Shown here one piece after another: positions 41,991 to 53,946 of a DNA stretch of 64,000 bases. The stretch's first letter is position 1, and the number at the start of each line of letters is the position of its first letter. The stretch spans positions 33,668 to 97,667 of the forward strand of contig JAANYP010001207.1 in assembly GCA_020465985.1 (NCBI GenBank), in the 5' to 3' direction. A program made the translations under genes and the position numbers. The stretch comes from Centrapalus pauciflorus. Lineage: Eukaryota; Streptophyta; Magnoliopsida; Asterales; Asteraceae. Below the pieces are notes generated by a model. It was not told the origin of the DNA. It worked only from the letters and a program-made list of their open reading frames with translations, and did no database searches.

Positions 41991-43665
41991 TTAATTTGGA
42001 TTCAGGTCCAGGTAGGGAATGCGGGGGATTGGTTCTGATGTTGATGGATATCAACTGAGGTAGGGGATTCAGAATTTTCAGTATTCAAGGGAGTATCATT
42101 AGATTCTGGAGCTTGAGATTGTTGTACACTTTCAGTGGGAATGTGTATATTTGTAGTTGAAATATCTCCAGTATCTTCAGAAATTTGTTGATGTGAATGA
42201 TCTGAGACTACGATAGGTACTTCAGTAACCCTGTCAGGAACCAAAATTGGAACATCAGATTTGGTCTTATCAAAGTAGTCTTCATAAAAATTTTCAAACA
42301 ATCTATTTAAATCATTCATATCCTCTTTAAGCTCCGGTGACTTCACAGAAGTCGTCTGTTTAGACTCGGGTCCTGAACTGGCGTGTTCAGGGTCCATAAC
42401 GATGCCTTCATCAAATTTAACATTTACGCTCTCGTTGACGGTCTTCGTGCGTTTGTTGTAGACTAGGAATGCGATCGATTCTTTTGAGTATCCAATGAAT
42501 ATTCCTTCATCAGCTTTTTGATTAAATTTTCCCAAGTTGTGTTTATCGTTCAAGATAAAACACCTGCAACCAAAGACATGGAAAAATTTTATATTAGGAA
42601 CCCGTTTATTTATTAGCTCATATGGTGTTTTTCCAAATCTTTTATTGATCATGGATCTGTTCTGGGTGAAACACGCAGTTGCACAGCTCCAGCCCAGAGG
42701 AAAAGCGGCAGATTTGAATATTCGAGCATCGTCCTTGCAGATTCCATAAGCGTTCGGTTTCGTCTTTCAACTACGCCATTTTGTTGTGGGGTACGAGCTG
42801 CCGAAAATTGATGTGATATCCCAACAGAACTAAGAAATGTCTCAAGGGACTTGTTCTTAAATTCTGTACCATTATCAGATCTAATGGTCTAGACAGAAAA
42901 CTGCAAATTAACTTGTATCTTGCGTATGAAGTCAATTATTATCTCAGTAGCTTCAGACTTGGATCTCAGGAATAATACCCATGTGTATCTTGAATAATCA
43001 TCAACTATGACCAACACATATTTCTTCTTATTGATGCTTTATACTCGCATAGGCCCGCATAAATCCATATGAAGTAGCTCTAATGGCCTTGTTGAAGAAT
43101 GTTCAACTTTTAATTTGTGTGAAGCCCCCACCATCTTTCCTTTCTTACAAGCGGCACACAACTACTCTTTTTGAAATCGGAGAGTCGGTAGACCTTTTAC
43201 TTAACCTCCTTTTACAAGGTTGGTCAGCTCTTTGAACTTCAAACGAGATTGTCGGCAATGCCACAACCAGGATTCTTTTGACGACGCCTTTGATAGAAGA
43301 CAGACATCTTTCTTCATATTGATGTATGCTAAGTCTATGGAGTACAAATTTGTTTTCCTATTTCCAGCTAGCATTTCCTTCCCTTCCCCAGATATGCTAC
43401 ACCTATTCGCATTGAAATTGACTTCCAACCCTTTGTCGCACAGTTGCCTAATGCTGAACAAATTTTGGCCAAGACCATCTACATAGAATACCTTTTGAAT
43501 TGTAATCTTATCGTATTCTAGACTTCCATAGCCTTTGATCGGAAAGAACTGATCGTTTCCAAATCTAATCGTCCCACAGAATTTTCCACAAAATTCGTGA
43601 GGGTGTCTCGCTGTCCGGTCATGTGCTTGGAACATTCGGAGTCAAGGTACCACACATGATTTACC
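41991..43665 (-). pseudogene. Ty1/copia protease site, GAG-pre-integrase and integrase (element F)
   Basis: Minus strand. Protease region WYLDSECSKHMTG (about 43630-43665): the active-site Asp-Ser-Gly has become Asp-Ser-Glu, expected to inactivate it if original. GAG-pre-integrase: LFSIRQLCDKGLEV, LLSKASSKESWLWHC. Integrase core: LLHMDLCGPMRV, VIVDDYSRYTW, RSDNGTEFKN, ARTPQQNGVVERRNRTL, then KTPYELINKRVPNIKFFHVFGCRCFILND and a C-terminal domain (42002-42652) with a Ser/Pro/Thr-rich tail. Stops occur near 43200, 43165, 43036, 42890 and 42000, so the protein is not made whole, but all three catalytic acids (D, D, E) are still readable. Confidence 0.9.
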
Positions 43666-46600
43666 TACAAGACGAAGCAAAACGTGAGGCACCCACTTAT
43701 AGTTGGGTACTTTGGATTTCGGTAAATCATGTGGTATGTCTTCAGGTAGAGTAACAGATAATTTCTTTGTCTTTGGAATCCACTTTTTAACAGTCTTCTT
43801 GGGTATCCATTTTTGTACAGTTCTTTTTGGAACTGATTTTGAAATTTGTTTCTTTGGATCTCTTTGCTGTTTAAAATTGGGAACCTTGTTCTTTGCCCCA
43901 TATAAACATATCAGATTTATACAATGGATTAACATTCAACGCATGGCATTTAGAAGAATTAAACGATAACAGTTCAGTACGAGAGTATTTTGGGCATTGT
44001 TTATCAGATGATTTATCACAGACAAAATTCTCTACAGATCTAATCCTATCTGTAATATTAGAATCTTTAACTCTCTACTCCTTTCTAAAACCCGTCGTTT
44101 TCCTTTCCACTTGCTTCTTTCGCCATATTTGCTTCGATGTTCTTTTCACAAAATTATCTGACATAACAGAAGAACATGAATTAGTCGATTTAGTATAAGC
44201 TTTATTCTGCAAAACGTACTTATCTTTGGAAGCATATCCTTTGTTTGCAATTGTAACCTTTGATGAAGATGATTCACCATTTTCAAAATTAGGAGTGACA
44301 AAAGAGACTTTTGCTTTCTCCTTTTTATGTAAAACCGGTGATTGAACTGATTCAACCTTAGGATATGTAGGTATTCTTTTCAATATACTTACTGGTCCTT
44401 TAGGTTTATCAGTTTGTTTGTCATTAAGTGCTTTTACATTGAAAAACATGTCCTCCAAAGAGTTGAATTCAGAGTTCATGTACAGATCAAACTCTTTTTC
44501 AGAATTGATAGAATCAGGTTTAATCGAAGAAAACTGATCTGGTTGAGATTTGATTTTAGGCTGTTTTGTAAGTTTCATTTCCAAATCTTGAATAACAGCC
44601 TGAAGCTTTTCCTTTTCATTCTCAAAAGATTTAATTTTCAATTTAAGGTCAGAATTAATCTTCTCAAGAATAGAATTTGGAATATATGGCTTTTGAACAT
44701 AAAGTGTATTTTCAGACAAATCATTGTCAGAATATGTCTGAATATACCCTTCTGGTTTTGGGGGATTTTTATAACTTTCATTTATAATGTTATAATTTAA
44801 ATCCAGTTGCATCTTATCTTCTCTCAACCTTTTCATCTCTGCTGATTCTACTTCTTTTCATTCTTTTAGAAATACTATCTTTAAGCCTAAACCCATGTAT
44901 CTTGTATCGTACATCGTTGGTGTACACGAAATTGTTTTCGTTAGATATTTTGGATTTTCACAACCAATTCCGGCTTTTGAATTATAAAAATCAGTATCTT
45001 TTGGTTGGTTTAAATGAATAGTCTGATCTGTTTGACCTCGTTTAAGAAATTCATCTTCTAAGGATTTAATTTTCTCATACAATTTCGTTCTTTCAGCAAA
45101 GATGGAATTATTACATAGTAATTTACTGATTCTAATTCTGCTAATTGTAGTTTTTCTGTTAAGTCAAAAATCGTTTACTCAGCTTTCGATTTTGCAGTTG
45201 AATGTCATTGTAATTTTCTTCTATGTCAGATACAGATTGCAGTGCAAATGTCTTATCTTTGGAAAACTCTAACACTAAGCATGTTCAAGTCTTAATTTGT
45301 TTTCCAAAGAATGGACATTCTTTTTCTCGGCTTTTAAAGATTTTTCAAAACGCTTCAGCATATAAGCCATTTGAGCAAGTTTTTGTCTAGCTCACAGAAG
45401 TTATCTTCATCAGAGTCTGGATTAGATTGTACCTGGGTGTCTCTGAGTGGTCTGAAGCATCTGAATCTGACCCATCATCTTCTTACTCTTTGTTGTATCG
45501 AGCTGCTCCTGTAGCCATTAATGCCAATTCTTCTCTCATTTCATTCTCGAAACCAGGATCCTTTTTCTCTTCCTCTTCATCATCAGTCAAACCAACCCAG
45601 ACTTCATCTTCAGCAAGCATAGCAGATTCACTCAGTTCAGATTCATTGAAGATTTTTGACTTCAGGCAAATATGGGCATCTTCATCCAGAATATCTTCAT
45701 CTTCAGATAGTTGAAGTCAGTGGTCATCCTCTGCCATCAAAGCCTTTCCAGCCTCTTTTTCCTTAGCCAGCAGAGCCTTCCGAGTATAGTAGTCTGAATT
45801 TGTAACTACTGGTTATCTGCATTCCCTTGCAAAGTGTCCTCGTTTACCACAGTTATAACACTTCAGCTCAGCTTCTTTCTTGGCAGATTTCTCAGGCTTC
45901 TCATTTATTTCAAGCTTCTTACCACTGCTTTCTCTAGATTTTTCATATTTGTCGCTCTTCTCATATTTTCTGGATTCTGTCTTATATCGCATCTTATTAT
46001 TCGTTGGTTTGCGATAGAATTTCTGCTGGAAAGCCTTCATCATGAGTGCCATCTGCTTCTTCATCTCCTCTATCTCTGAGTCTTCTGACAAATCTGTTGA
46101 TTTTGATTTAGATGAACTGCTACTTATAACAACTCGCTTCTCCTTTTTCAGTTTGTATTTGTACTTTTTATCTGCAAGGAGAGCCAATGGATCAATCGTT
46201 ACTTCCTCAGCTTGCTTTTACCGGATACTTTTCTTAAAACAACTTATTGATAGTTGTTTAGGTTCTCAAACACCATATGAAAATCCATGTCATCTATCTC
46301 TTTAGTCTATTAGATTATCATGGTGTATTTGTCCCACTCCGGGTTAAGAACGTTCGGAAATTTGACATTGATGTCCAGATTAGACTTTGTTACCCCGTTT
46401 CTCTTCATTTCACTAACAAGGTTAACAAATCTCAGATAAGTATTCTCTAACAGCTCCCCTTCTCTTAATCTGAAGTTCTCAAATGTCATTAATTGTTTCT
46501 TGCTCTGTTTGTAGCGGCTTTGGCTTACCCTCTCATCAGCTTACACACCTCATCCGAGATGGATTTGGCTGTGGTTGTGTTTGTCAGACTTATGTAGATG

Positions 46601-46911
46601 TCATTTGGAATCGAAATCAGCAGGAGTTTTCAGGTTGTTTTATATCCTAGCTTTCTTTTCTTTTGAGGTTCAGATAGATTTGCAGTGGTAACCTCCTCAG
46701 TTCGCTCCGGTACTAGAGGATTACCGTTTGATACTGCAGGGATTGTTACAAAAAATCTGGCTGGTCCTTCCGTCAGTTAAGCCAACATCTCTTCGGATAA
46801 ATCGTGAAAACTTATGAATTCTAAAAACTGTTCCCTCCACTGCACATACTCTCCTCTGTAAAGGATTGGAGGTTTGGTTTCGAAACCCATGGCCAGTGCG
46901 TCCTTAGACAT
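43666..46911 (-). pseudogene. gag (element F)
   Basis: Minus strand start ATG at 46911 (MSKDALAMGFETKPPILYRG), giving a UBN2-like gag N-terminus with EYVQWREQFLEF and FVTIPAVSNG. It has several stops between 46700 and 46200. From 46187 it is open: a Lys-rich segment, ALMMKAFQQKFYRK, and a CCHC zinc knuckle CYNCGKRGHFAREC (about 45816-45857). Further fragments contain a coiled coil (44075-44836, LKLKIKSFENEKEKLQAVI) and tryptophan motifs QKWIPKK, KKWIPKTKK and YKWVPHV (about 43690-43830) before the protease. Gag would assemble the particle and bind genomic RNA. Broken in at least five places. Confidence 0.85.
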
Positions 46912-47905
46912 TGTGAATTGATAATACTGAATCTTCCAAGATCTTGTAATGGAATTTGAATGAACACTGAATGAATGACCAAACTCGATTTGAGAGTGAT
47001 CAAACTCGGGTAATGAATAATAAAACTCGAAGTATGAAGGAACAAACTTGAATCACTAAGGCTCAAACTCGATAAACTAAGGATGAAACTCGAACAATGA
47101 AGTATAAAACTCGAACAAAGAAGGATCAAACTCGAATTGTGAAGTATGGAATTCGAATGAAACTACATTCAACTCGAATAGGAAAGGAATGAACTAGAAT
47201 GGTCCTGATCAATATTGAATGTAACTGTATTCAAACTCGAAGAATTGTTAATCACACTCTAAGTACAAGTATTTCAACTCGAACACAAGTTTATTAAAAC
47301 TCGAATTAAATTTGATCAAACTCGGATGAAGTTTGATCAAACTCGAATGAACTGTTATCAAACTCGATTGGTACTTGAACAAACTCGATCAATACTTTGA
47401 TTAAACTCGATCAAAACACTTACCAAACTCGATCAGTTCTTGATAAAACTCGATGAAAACTAAATTCTTAGTTTTTCCCAACTTTTAACAGAATTTTTCA
47501 AAAATCAAGTCCAAAAATTCAATTTTCAACAAAAAAAAATCCTCTAAATGATCCCAAAATGAAATCAAGTGTGCTGTTTTTAATTACAAACACTTTTTAA
47601 AAGAAACTTTTGCCTAATTTCAGATTAAAACACCAAAATTTTTCAAAATCAGTGAAGAACAAAAAGTTTTCGAAAAATTAGTATAATCACAATAACTATT
47701 TGTCTGTTTTGAATTAAAAACTGAGATTAGATTCGATCTCTTTGTTTTTTAAAGGTGATCCTTCGATCCAAAAATCAGATCAAACCATCCACTAATTCAA
47801 AAACCCTCAAGAATTTTCTGTTTTCCGAAAAAAAAACTTGATGGAACAGTGTTCGTTAAATTTTCTTTTCATATTCAAAAAATCAAACAAAATTTTCCAT
47901 ATGTG
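46912..47905 (-). repeat. Leader of element F with ACTCGA motif array
   Basis: Between about 46980 and 47460 the octamer AAACTCGA occurs about 14 times plus variants (AACTCGAA, AAACTCGG, AAACTTGA), mostly every 20-40 bp. On the element's own strand it reads TCGAGTTT, the same motif as in the leader of E (14390-14840), so it is a family trait. The rest of the leader to 47905 is non-coding. Confidence 0.85.
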
Positions 47906-47917
47906 TCTCTGATACCA
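47903..47917 (-). other. Primer-binding site, tRNA-iMet type (element F)
   Basis: TGGTATCAGAGACAC on the minus strand, 2 bp after the LTR end at 47920. Confidence 0.8.
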
Positions 47918-49361
47918 ATTGATATTCAGTATTAATCAAACACAATCAAGATCAAACTAATAAGAATAAGTTTGAATCAAAACTAACCGAATGATTGATT
48001 GATCAGAGAGAACAATTACAATACGTAAACTTTGAAAGCACTGAACCCTTGGCAACAATTCCGTACAAGACAAAATGATTCTTTGGAAAATGTGTACATT
48101 CCGTACAGCTACAATACTGAAATTATGTATTTATATACAAGAAAAAACTATTGAAGTATTACAAAATGACCCCTAGACTTATAACATTCATGTGACACCC
48201 TTGCCACAATAACCACCATATTACATTACACCCAGGATTAATCATCAACATAACATTACATAATGATCTGATAACCTAATTTAAGTGCGGAAGCATTAAA
48301 AATACATAAATAAATATTACAACTGTTTCAAACACCCTACGGTGCTACAAGGTTCCAGTTCTAAGTCTACATACTCAGTAACATTACAATCATCCCAAAT
48401 ACATAATATAAAAACAATCCCATTATTCAATTACCAATCTGATTAGTAGAAAATCTTCAAGCACTTGAACAAATGACCTAGCTAGACGGTCCGGCTGCAG
48501 ACTTTCCTTTTCTAGTAAAAACATCAACAACTGAGGGATAAGCGAATGCTTAGCGAATACACAGATTATGCATTTTATAAATTTTTATGAAGCCCAAGGG
48601 TAAAACCGATGACAAACATCGTATACCCTCTTCGTACACCAAGTACGGACCAGAGCCGCAGCCCCTTCGAGCCCAAAGCTCGGCATTAAACATACCATCT
48701 GAGACAAACGTACGATCGGGGATGACATACTGCCTACCGGGCCTAGGAGGGATCAGCTCCAGGTCATATAGCGCAGTAACATCAGAGTAATCGATGCGAC
48801 CCACCGGTCCATCACTAGATGCACAACAATCGAACGGACATGCAACAAATAAGAATGTGCATCTAAATCTACGCAAGTTAGTAGAATTCCAAACAAATCA
48901 TGAAGCAACAAGTCTCAGCAGGCAAAGCTTAACATAAAACAGATATAAACATGCGAAATCTAATGTACTCAAAGTGGGTGCGTAATTAACTTTAAGCAAT
49001 TTTTTATTTCTCCACGGGCTCTCAACCGGACTCACAAAGTACCCCACTGTGGGTTAAACAACACCACAAGGGACCTGTTACATTTCCATATGATAAATAT
49101 ATCATTATTACGTGTTCTTTAACAAATTGGCATCAATTTGTACAATCATAAGTATTACAACATTCGGAACCAACACCCGAACTTAAAATTAAATCCTCTT
49201 TAGTAATTCCATCTATCTCTCGTTTAATAATGAGTCTCGCCAAGTTTCTCAATTTATTGCGTTAACCCGTTGAAATTATATTGAAGTCTGTACTTTTAAT
49301 CTCCAATATTTGAGATTGTCAAAATGTTCCCAACCGAAATGATGCATATATATATATTTTC

Positions 49362-49363
<2 letters not shown>

Positions 49364-49453
<90 letters not shown>
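49364..49453 (+). repeat. (TA)n(TG)n compound microsatellite in solo LTR S
   Basis: About 24 TA units followed by about 21 TG units without interruption; likely polymorphic. Confidence 0.95.
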
Positions 49454-49455
<2 letters not shown>

Positions 49456-49489
49456 TTATTTTTATTGTATCTGGAAAAGTAGAGATTTC

Positions 49490-49815
49490 TGAAACTTTAA
49501 AAGTTTCAGTACCAAGTTTCGGTACCTTTGTGTAGTTTCGGTATATGTACCGAAACCTTAAAGGTTTCGGTACCCCCCCCCCCTTGGTTTCGGTACACAC
49601 CAAAGGTTTCAGTACATAGAAAGTTTCAGTAGTTTAACATGCATATATATACTGTCTCGGTATGGGGAAAAAGTTTCGGTATTTTGTACCGAAACCTTTA
49701 AGGTTTCGGTACCCACAACTAGTTTCACTATCATTCATATGTTTCAGTACTCTTATAATTTTGGTAGGGGGGGGTTCGGTAATGTTGATACCGAAACCTC
49801 AAGGTTTCGGTATTC
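49490..49815. repeat. Array of GGTTTCGGTA palindromes in solo LTR S
   Basis: GTTTCGGTA/TACCGAAAC and variants occur about 15 times in 325 bp. Three copies form near-perfect palindromes of about 25 bp (arms TACCGAAACC and GGTTTCGGTA, 4-6 bp centre) at about 49547-49573, 49687-49711 and 49789-49812. Confidence 0.9.
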
Positions 49816-50615
49816 AAGCAACTTCCAGATTGAATACGATTAAGTCTTTAGAATTTCATTTGTAGCTTGAATCAAGACATATAATTTCCACAACACTTGA
49901 TTTATACAAACCCACAAAAATATTTAACATGCATCAATAATTTGAAGCCTAAATCAGTGTTTTAGTTTTTATAAAAACCGATCTCTAAATCCTTAAATTC
50001 AAGAGTTTGAGAGATATTTACCTTAAATTGCTTGTTGTAATGATTATAGCTTCTCCAATGCAACTCGAATCCGAATTTTCAGCCTCTAATTTAACGTTTT
50101 CGTTGCTTTCTTGATTTGATGGTACACGAACCGTGTTTTCTTTTTTTAGAGAGAAGAAGAGAGCAGGGAGAAGATAGAAAGAGTTGTAATGAAAATAAAA
50201 AGACTTATGTCTTTTTATTTCCCTATTTCCAACTTTTACACATTCAATCCCCCAACTTTCAAATTTTTCTTAGTTACTGATTTGTGCCATATTTTCGTCA
50301 TCCATATAACTAAAATAATCATATACTTAAATAATTAAAACTAGAAATTCTAAAATTTCTTAATTCTTCAAAATAGCAATCAAATTCTTAAATTCCATTA
50401 AATAAAGATTAAATCTTTATTTTATCATCTCAACCACTTAATAATAATCTTATAAACTTAATAAATTAAATCATTAATTTCTGAATAAAGCAACCGACTT
50501 TTAAAATTAGTTAAAATACAATCTGACTTAAATTACAATTTTAAACTAATAAACCTCAATACAGTAATTTAAAATTCGAGGATGTTACAATTCATAAACT
50601 AAATATATTCCAAAC

Positions 50616-51264
50616 GCTAACCCTAAATATAAGAAAAAACTATCGTTCACACTCCGCATCGCGCCCCGTGCTCATCACAACGCGGCCTAAGTTCATCTCA
50701 AGAACATCGTGGCCTGCGATCCCATGATTGCGGCCGCGCTCACGGCCGAACAGAGGCGAATCTGCTCTATTTTTCACCATAGCCGGGGATTTTAATCCCC
50801 AATTCACTACCAGCTCGATATAACCCATTTAATTCGTCCCGAATTAGTTCCATAACACATAAACTTAATTTAACCCTTTCTTACCAGTTAACAACATGTA
50901 CTTCACGAATTGGAGCTCAAAACTTACTTTAAACACACTCAGTTCTGGATTGAGGAATGGAATTATGAAAGCAAGCAACCAAGAAGATCTCCTATTTATA
51001 CGTCTTGGATTTAACTCGGTCTGACACCCAATACCCGATCTCGTTATCATAAAACACAAGTTTATATCACCGGGTTCCAAATTAGTTAATAATCACCAAG
51101 ATTGTAATCTTTTGTAAAAACTTATTCCCATAACCCGGTTAACCCAAAATATCATCATGTGATGGCTCCGCGTATGACTCAATAATTCCTCCAACTCAAT
51201 AATGATATTTAAATCAACCCAATTAAAATATTCCACGTACCTTGCCCAAAATTGGGATGCTACA
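50616..51264 (-). repeat. 3' LTR of element J (partial, left edge unresolved)
   Basis: Minus strand begins TGTAGCATCCCAATTTTGGG at 51264, right after the purine tract AGGAGGGAGGACC (51265-51277). It has a GC-rich patch with CGCGGCC/GCGGCCGC (50650-50760), as in solo LTR L. Tekay LTRs are usually longer than 650 bp, so it is probably truncated where F abuts. Confidence 0.65.
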
Positions 51265-51300
51265 GGTCCTCCCTCCTTATAAAAATTCTGTCATCGGAAT

Positions 51301-52540
51301 CTAGCTCGAATCAAATAGATGAGGATAACGGCTACGCATCTGTTAATCTGGTTCCCATGTGGCGCTGGTACCCTTATGATGCTTCCACTGTACTAATACT
51401 AATGCCACCTCTTTGTTGTGTAGCTTCTTCACCTTCCGATCTGTCACTGCCTCAGGCTGCTCGGCATACTGGAGCCTATCATCAACCTCAATCTCAGATA
51501 GAGGTACTCTTTGATCGTCACTGGCCAAACACTTACGAAGATTGTTGACGTGAAATGCATTATGAACCCCCAATAGCTCTGAGGGCAAATTCAAGCGATA
51601 AGCCTGATCTCCGATCCTTTCAACAACCTCGAACGACAATATAGCGTAGACCAAGCTTGCCCCGTCTCCGGAACCGAATGATCCCTTTCCAGGGCGAGAC
51701 CTTCAGCATCACGGAGTCTCTAACCTGGAATTCTAACTCTGACGTCCGGCGATCAGCATAACTCTATAGCTGGCTCCGATCCGTCCTAATCCGCTCCTGA
51801 ATCATAGCGACCTTGTCGATAGTCTCCTGTAGAATCTCTGGCCTGCTAAAAGAACGCTACCCAACTTCACCCCAACACAAACATTTTCGCCCATAAAGAG
51901 CCTCAAACGGAATGGTAGCTGTTATTATAGGCAAACTTAACAAGCGGCAAATGTAAATCCCAGCTACCCCCGAAATCAGTAACACAAGCTCAAAGCACGT
52001 CCTCCAATGTCTGGTTCATCCGCTCTGTCTGGCCCCCTGTCTGACGGTGATATGATCTACTAAGCTGAACTCGAGTGCCCAACTCTCTCTGGAAGTTCTG
52101 CCAGAATCGATATACAAACCGGTTGTCTCTATCAGAGGCAATCGACCTTGGAACCCCGTGCCTAGCCACGATCCCGCTGATGTAGAGGCGCACTAACTGA
52201 TCTATCGATATAGTCCCGCGAACAGCCAAGAAATGAGCGCTCTTGTGAGTCGATCAACGATGACCCAAATCATGTCATTTCCACACACAGTCCGTAGAAG
52301 CCTCACAATAAAATCCAGAGCGATGTCATACCACTTCCACTCTAGGATCTCTAACGGCTGAAGTCTGCCATGTGGCTTCTGATGCTCACTCTTGACCCTC
52401 AGACATGTCATACACGCCACAACATACTTTCATACATCCCTCTTCATACCCGACCACCAATAATGGATTCTCAGATCTCTATACATCTTCATGCTGCCCG
52501 GGTGGATCGATAGTCTAGACTTATAAGAATCGTCTAGAAT
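51301..52540 (-). pseudogene. Ty3/gypsy integrase with chromodomain (element J)
   Basis: Minus strand. The H2C2 zinc domain is at about 52540-52400 (IHPGSMKMYRDLRIHYWWSGMKRDV, stop, then CMTCLRVKSEHQKPHG). Integrase core: WYDIALDFIVRL with the first Asp, IASDRDNRFVYRFWQNF with the second, and GGQTERMNQTLEDVL with the Glu (to 51990). The C-terminal part AFHVNNLRKCL leads into a chromodomain-like end, DRKVKKLHNKEVALVLVQWKHHKGTSATWEPD, a stop, then RYPHLFDSS and the terminal TAG at about 51301. This tail is diagnostic of chromoviruses of the Tekay/Del clade. Several stops and a frameshift between 51660 and 51990 make it inactive. Confidence 0.9.
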
Positions 52541-53212
52541 CAAGTGTCGCAAATTCTCTATCCTGGGAACCCATACTCTGCCACGGAGTGTCATCAGTCC
52601 CCTGTCATCTCGGCTCAACAACTGAAGTTGCCTAGCTAACCTCTCTCTCTGCACATTTCTCTCTTTCAACCCCTCCTCCTGAGCTACACGAAAACTATCA
52701 ATCAAGGTCGACGTGACCTCCGATCTGGAAGTTCTAGACGTAACTGTCTGCTCATAAGATCTCCTGCTCAAATCTTCTGCCACCTCATTAGCTTTCCCTG
52801 GGTGGTACCGAATATCACAATCATAGTACTTCAGGAGCTCCATGTTACGCCTCTGTCTCATGTTCAGCTTCTTCTGGCTAAAGAAATACAACAGACTCTT
52901 ATGATCTGTATACACTGTGAATCGCGTCCCATAAAGATAATGCCGCCATATCTTCAAGGTGAAGACAATGGCATCTATCTTTAAATCATGAACTAGCCGG
53001 CTCAACTCGTAGCTCTGTAGCTGCCTCGAGGCGTAAGCAATCACCTTACCACTCTACATCAGCACACATCCCAGCCCAATAAATGAGGCATCATAATACA
53101 TGGTGAAATCCTCTGAACCCTCTGGCAATGCTAGAATCGGAGCCTTACACAATCGATCCTTCAACTTTAAGAAGGCACTCTCCTGCTCCTCAGCCCATAC
53201 AAACGGCACGGA
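52541..53212 (-). pseudogene. Ty3/gypsy RNase H and connection (element J)
   Basis: Minus strand: YYDASFIGLGCVLM, stop at 53054-53056, then VIAYASRQLQSYE, FTLKIWRHYLYGTRFTVYTDHKSLLYFF, NMELLKYYDCDIRYHPGKANEVAEDLSRR. This is the usual gypsy RNase H with the first Asp retained. The remainder to 52541 is the linker to integrase (REVWVPRIENLRHLIL-like). Confidence 0.88.
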
Positions 53213-53946
53213 CTAATGCGTCAACATCATCAAAGGCACTGCAATCCGCGAAAATTTCTCGATGAATCGTCTATAATACCCGGCTAAACCCAAGAAACTC
53301 CGAACCTCAGACACAGACGTAGGCTGGCCCCAACACGTAATTGCCATAATCTTCGCGCGATCCACCTTCACCCCCACATTCGTTACCACATGCCCTAAGA
53401 ACTGCACCTCTCGAACCCAGAACTCACACTTCGAAAACTTAGTGTATAGCTTCTCTTGCTGGAAGGTGCTCAGAACCTCTCTCAGATGCTGGTCGTGCTC
53501 CTCACTACTCCTAGAGTAGGTCAGAATATCATCAATAAATACTATCACAAATCGGTCGAGCATAGACCTACAGACCCTATTCATCAAACCCATAAATACT
53601 TCTGGGGCATTAGTCAGCCCGAACGGCATGGCTAGGAACTCATAATGGCCATATATGGTCCTAATGCAGTCTTCAGAACGTCCTCATCTCTAACTCGCAA
53701 CTGATGATACCCGGAACGCAGATTGATCATAGAAAAATAGCTCGCCCCCTGAAGCTGATCGAACAGATCATCAATCCTCGGCAATGGATAACGATTCTTC
53801 ACCATTACTCTATTGAGCTCTCTATAATTTATACACATACACATCTTCCCGTCCTTCTTCTTCACAAATAGCACTAGTCTCCCCATAGAGAAGAACTAGT
53901 GCAAATAAATCCACGATCTAACAGATCATGTAGTTGCATCATCATC
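53213..53946 (-). pseudogene. Ty3/gypsy reverse transcriptase (element J)
   Basis: Minus strand: VLFVKKKDGKMCMCINYRELN, KNRYPLPRIDDLFDQLQGASYFSMINLRSGYHQLRV, a frameshift near 53632, then MPFGLTNAPEVFMGLMNRV, the catalytic FIDDILTYS (about 53540-53566), KCEFWVREVQFLGHVV and FLGLAGYYRRFIEKFSRIA. It differs from the family consensus at a few core positions (INLRSGYHQ for DLRSGYHQ; ILTYS for ILVYS). One TAG follows at 53214. Confidence 0.92.

Larger units (their letters stand above)
48191..50589 (-). mobile_element. Solo LTR S, gypsy type (2399 bp) with 5-bp target duplication
   Basis: Starts TGTGACACCC and ends AGGATGTTACA, the TG...CA inverted ends typical of Tekay-like gypsy LTRs. Flanked by ATTCA at 48186-48190 and 50590-50594. 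No primer site, polypurine tract or coding sequence adjoins it, so the internal region was lost by LTR-LTR recombination. Orientation is judged minus from the TGTAACATCC start. It contains a (TA)n(TG)n microsatellite, a TTTCGGTACC array and an AT-rich right half. Small ORFs inside are not credible. Confidence 0.88.
47920..50615 (-). repeat. 5' LTR of element F, split by solo LTR S
   Basis: Minus strand end AATACTGAATATCA at 47920. The start region (TTTATGAATGTTATAAGTCTAGGGG) matches the start of LTR E but is cut at 48190 and resumes at 50595 beyond S. The terminal bases near 50610 (TTTGGAATAT instead of TGTTGGGATTA) are degraded, so the outer edge is approximate. Without S the LTR is about 290 bp. 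TATA complement TATTTATA at 48128-48135. Confidence 0.78.

Noticed and set aside
43893..44800. Plus-strand open frames antisense to F gag
   Set aside because: Shadows of the Lys/Asn-rich gag reading frame, giving Phe/Leu-rich peptides; not taken as membrane proteins.
46821..47129. 102-codon open frame on the minus strand in the F leader
   Set aside because: Mostly the ACTCGA array read as Ser/Leu-rich peptide; it overlaps the true gag start.
48550..48876. Possible small gene in the left part of solo LTR S
   Set aside because: Short, no domain, and inside a sequence bounded by LTR termini and target duplications.
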